This document shows, in pieces, positions 4,116 to 5,931 of a DNA stretch of 5,931 nucleotides. The stretch comes from UBA5004 sp038061835 (GTDB taxonomy: Bacteria > Patescibacteriota > Minisyncoccia > Phycocordibacterales > Zambryskibacteraceae). Within the stretch, counting starts at the first letter, position 1; every line of letters starts with the position of its first letter. Location of the stretch: NCBI GenBank assembly GCA_038061835.1, contig JBBTYJ010000010.1:1-5931 (forward strand). Reading direction: 5' to 3'. The notes under the pieces are model-generated. The model had not been told where the DNA came from. It made no database searches and saw only the letters and a list, made by a program, of their open reading frames with translations. Both the position numbers and the translations under genes were made by a program.

Positions 4116-4892
4116 TTACTGCTGAAGCAAGACTATCAACTGTTGAATCAGTTGGATAAGAAGTGTTTGAAGCTGAGCAATTTTCTGTAATCTCTCTGAG
4201 TCACCCAAAAAAAGAAGGGTTGGTGTCGGAATAGGGCTAGGTGCTGGATTGGCATTATCTGATCTTGAAATTGTAAATGGAGCAGAGACTCCTCCACCCC
4301 CGCCTGGACTACGAAACTCAATTCTATAATCTGATCGGGGAGACAAATCCGAAGGCACTGTCCAACTAAACTCATTTCGCGCATTACTGTTAACTGCACC
4401 GATGGTTCGAATAATAGTTTCAAGATTGCTTCCGTTTGTAGCAACTCCTGTTCCTAGGTATGCAGTGTACCCGTAGCTACCTGCATTATCATTAATCCAA
4501 GATATTGTATAAGTTGATCCTTTAATTAAGTTGGTATCACTAGTCGGGAATGAGAAGCCAAAGAGCTGTGGCACTGACACATTAATGGTTACTGATTTTG
4601 TAAGTGACCCCCCACCCCCTTGCCAATAACAAGTCATGTCATATGTCTTGGTTGAGTCTGGGATAACTATATAGGAACCGCTACCGCCTCCCCAAGCAGA
4701 ACCCTCAAACAAACTAGGCGCATTACAAAAACTAGCATTTGTAGTCCAAGAGATAGTAGAAGATTGTCCAACATCAATTGTATCCGGGCTTGCCGTTAAT
4801 GTAAGAAACTGTCCAGTTTCAGCAGAAACATCATTAGTTATTAAAAAACAGGAAAATACCAGGACTGAGAATAATAAATATTTTGTGTTCAT
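4116..4892 (-). CDS. Secreted surface protein with Ig-like and KRE9-like domains
   Basis: 258 aa. Signal peptide about 1-24 (cleavage VSA-ET). An Ig-like domain spans about 29-107 (LTASPDTIDVGQSSTISWT), with Cys56 and Cys88 placed to form its disulfide. A second beta-sandwich at about 110-209 resembles the Ser/Thr-rich KRE9/KNH1-type domain (KGSTYTISW, FSWTVPSDLS, DYRIEFRS). A Pro-rich linker (212-226) leads to a C-terminal Leu/Gln amphipathic helix (232-258, with IAQLQTLLIQLIQQL). Gly runs occur at 68-70, 92-95 and 197-201. Such domain strings are common in exported CPR proteins and suggest adhesion or cell-surface structure; no enzyme motif is visible. It follows ftsH by 17 bases and has its own candidate promoter. 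Domain calls are by pattern; function is inference. Confidence 0.85.
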   Translation of the reverse strand: MNTKYLLFSVLVFSCFLITNDVSAETGQFLTLTASPDTIDVGQSSTISWTTNASFCNAPSLFEGSAWGGGSGSYIVIPDSTKTYDMTCYWQGGGGSLTKSVTINVSVPQLFGFSFPTSDTNLIKGSTYTISWINDNAGSYGYTAYLGTGVATNGSNLETIIRTIGAVNSNARNEFSWTVPSDLSPRSDYRIEFRSPGGGGGVSAPFTISRSDNANPAPSPIPTPTLLFLGDSERLQKIAQLQTLLIQLIQQLIVLLQQ

Positions 4893-4898
4893 GCCATA

Positions 4899-4927
4899 AG
4901 CATACCAAAGTCAAGATTGATGTTCAA
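4899..4927 (-). promoter_or_regulatory. Promoter giving a predicted leaderless mRNA for the Ig-like gene
   Basis: On the minus strand, TTGAAC (4927-4922) is followed by a 17-base spacer ending in TGG and then TATGCT (4904-4899), an extended -10. A start 7 bases past the -10 falls on 4892, the A of the ATG. The -35 lies within the last codons of ftsH. There is no Shine-Dalgarno before this gene, which agrees with a leaderless transcript. Confidence 0.5.
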
Positions 4928-5931
4928 TATCTTTCTTTTTCTTCGGCACGATGCCGTTTAACACTAAGATCTCTTCAAACTCCTTCTGTTCAATAGTTTC
5001 AACCTCTATCAGTCGCTCGGCAATAGTGTCAAGCGCTTTCCTATGGTCCTTGATTATCTTTTCAACTTTCTTCATCGCGTCATTCATAATTTTGTAAACT
5101 TCAGCATCAATTTCGGCACCAACCTTTTCTGAATATTCTTTATCTCCCACACCAAGACCGAAGAGTGGTTTGCCTCCGGCACCCTCAAGCGCGATCGGAC
5201 CCATTTTCTCGCTCATGCCATATTTTGTAACCATATCGCGCGCCAGAGCAGTGGCTACTTGAAGATCGTTTGACGGACCAGTGGTCAAATCGTTGAAAAT
5301 CGTTTTCTCAACCACATAACCGCCGAGTGCCACAGCTATGTCATCGAGAAATTCTTTTTTAGACTGGAGTTTGCGATCCTCGAGTGGCAACTTCAAAACA
5401 TATCCTGCAGCGCGACCGCGTGAAATTATTGAAATCTTATGAACCGGATCGGCATAAGGAAGCACGGAAGCAACAATGGCGTGCCCCGCTTCATGAAAAG
5501 CCGTTAATTCTTTCTCTTTCTCGGAGAGAATGTGACTCTTCCTTTCCGGGCCAAGCATTACTTTTTCTATAGAACGGATGAGATCAAATTGCGCAACCTT
5601 GACTCTTTCTTCGCGAGCCGCAAGTATCGCGGCTTCATTCATGAGGGAATAAAGATCGGCGCCGGAGAAACCGGGTGTTCGTTCGGCGACCAAGGCAAGA
5701 TTCACGTCCTCGGCAAATGGCTTCCTTTGAGCATGAATCCGAAGAATATCTTCCCTATCCTTGCGATCGGGCAAGTCTAAAGTGACTCGTCGATCAAATC
5801 GTCCCGGTCGCAGAAGCGCAGGATCCAAAACGTCAGGACGATTGGTGGCCGCCATCACGATGACTTTTTCATTCGGCTCGAAACCGTCAAGTTCAACCAG
5901 AATCTGATTGAGGGTTTGTTCGCGTTCATCA
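4911..5931 (-). CDS. ftsH: ATP-dependent zinc metalloprotease FtsH, 5' part beyond window
   Basis: FtsH is a membrane-anchored AAA+ protease that degrades misfolded membrane proteins and regulatory proteins. The frame stays open to the right edge, where it reads DEREQTLNQILVELDGF, so the membrane helices, Walker A and Walker B are outside the window and the ATG at 5858 is not the start. Visible parts, numbered from that ATG: second region of homology with ATNRPDVLDPALLRPGRFDR (4-23) including arginine fingers, zinc site HEAGH (122-126), third zinc ligand Asp198 in TTGPSNDLQ, and a C-terminal helical domain. The usual GG.AEE stretch reads GGYVVEKTIF here. The tail is short and lysine-rich (VPKKKKDIEHQS). 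Its stop is 17 bases from the Ig-like gene, so co-transcription is possible. Confidence 0.97.
   Translation of the reverse strand, partial: DEREQTLNQILVELDGFEPNEKVIVMAATNRPDVLDPALLRPGRFDRRVTLDLPDRKDREDILRIHAQRKPFAEDVNLALVAERTPGFSGADLYSLMNEAAILAAREERVKVAQFDLIRSIEKVMLGPERKSHILSEKEKELTAFHEAGHAIVASVLPYADPVHKISIISRGRAAGYVLKLPLEDRKLQSKKEFLDDIAVALGGYVVEKTIFNDLTTGPSNDLQVATALARDMVTKYGMSEKMGPIALEGAGGKPLFGLGVGDKEYSEKVGAEIDAEVYKIMNDAMKKVEKIIKDHRKALDTIAERLIEVETIEQKEFEEILVLNGIVPKKKKDIEHQS

Noticed and set aside
4101..4124. Short tandem repeats ACCGT-ACCGT and ACTGCTT-ACTGCTG
   Set aside because: Two copies each of 5 and 7 bases, partly within coding sequence; no more than expected by chance.
5856..5858. 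ATG at 5858 (minus) as the start of the protease gene
   Set aside because: The frame continues to the window edge with DEREQTLNQILVELDGF, which is internal FtsH sequence.

Overview
The window looks like a piece of chromosome from a Patescibacteria/CPR bacterium, most likely Parcubacteria-like. This rests on protein style, not on a marker gene. The RecG has the 'PRID...EPDP.KELA..AKSVKEEAKRL' wording I associate with that group. There is a two-helix bacterial PH-domain protein, a DUF378 mini-membrane protein, a secreted Ig-like/KRE9-like surface protein with a C-terminal Leu/Gln helix, and FtsH. Most genes also lack a Shine-Dalgarno sequence. Assignment to a lineage is inference.

Layout, left to right. 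(1) The 3' part of recG (+), open at the left edge, carries a 39-bp in-frame GC-rich palindromic insertion between helicase motifs. (2) An unusual segment of about 0.8 kb lies between two exact 24-bp copies of the recG 3' end, stop codon included. It holds a complete minus-strand expression unit: near-consensus sigma70-type promoter, leader that can fold over the start codon, strong Shine-Dalgarno, a 202-aa secreted protein of no recognised family, and a terminator. (3) A minus-strand tRNA-Ile with anticodon UAU sits 4 bp beyond the second repeat. (4) Divergent back-to-back promoters lead right into a plus-strand group: a two-helix small membrane protein, a PH-domain membrane protein, and a DUF378 protein with its own extended -10. 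This group ends at an 18-bp UUCG terminator. (5) On the minus strand, convergent with it, ftsH (open at the right edge) is followed after 17 bp by a secreted Ig-like protein, which also has a promoter predicted to start its mRNA at the AUG itself.

How the genes fit: recG (fork rescue) and ftsH (membrane protein quality control) are housekeeping genes, and the central plus-strand genes are small envelope proteins. The segment between the 24-bp repeats is the accessory part. Its direct repeats, codon choice (all seven Gln codons CAG), strong ribosome-binding site and self-contained promoter and terminator set it apart. It reads as a single-gene cassette for an exported protein inserted at the recG 3' end next to a tRNA. 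The mobility mechanism is not visible, since no integrase or transposase is present. No intergenic stretch exceeds 300 bases.
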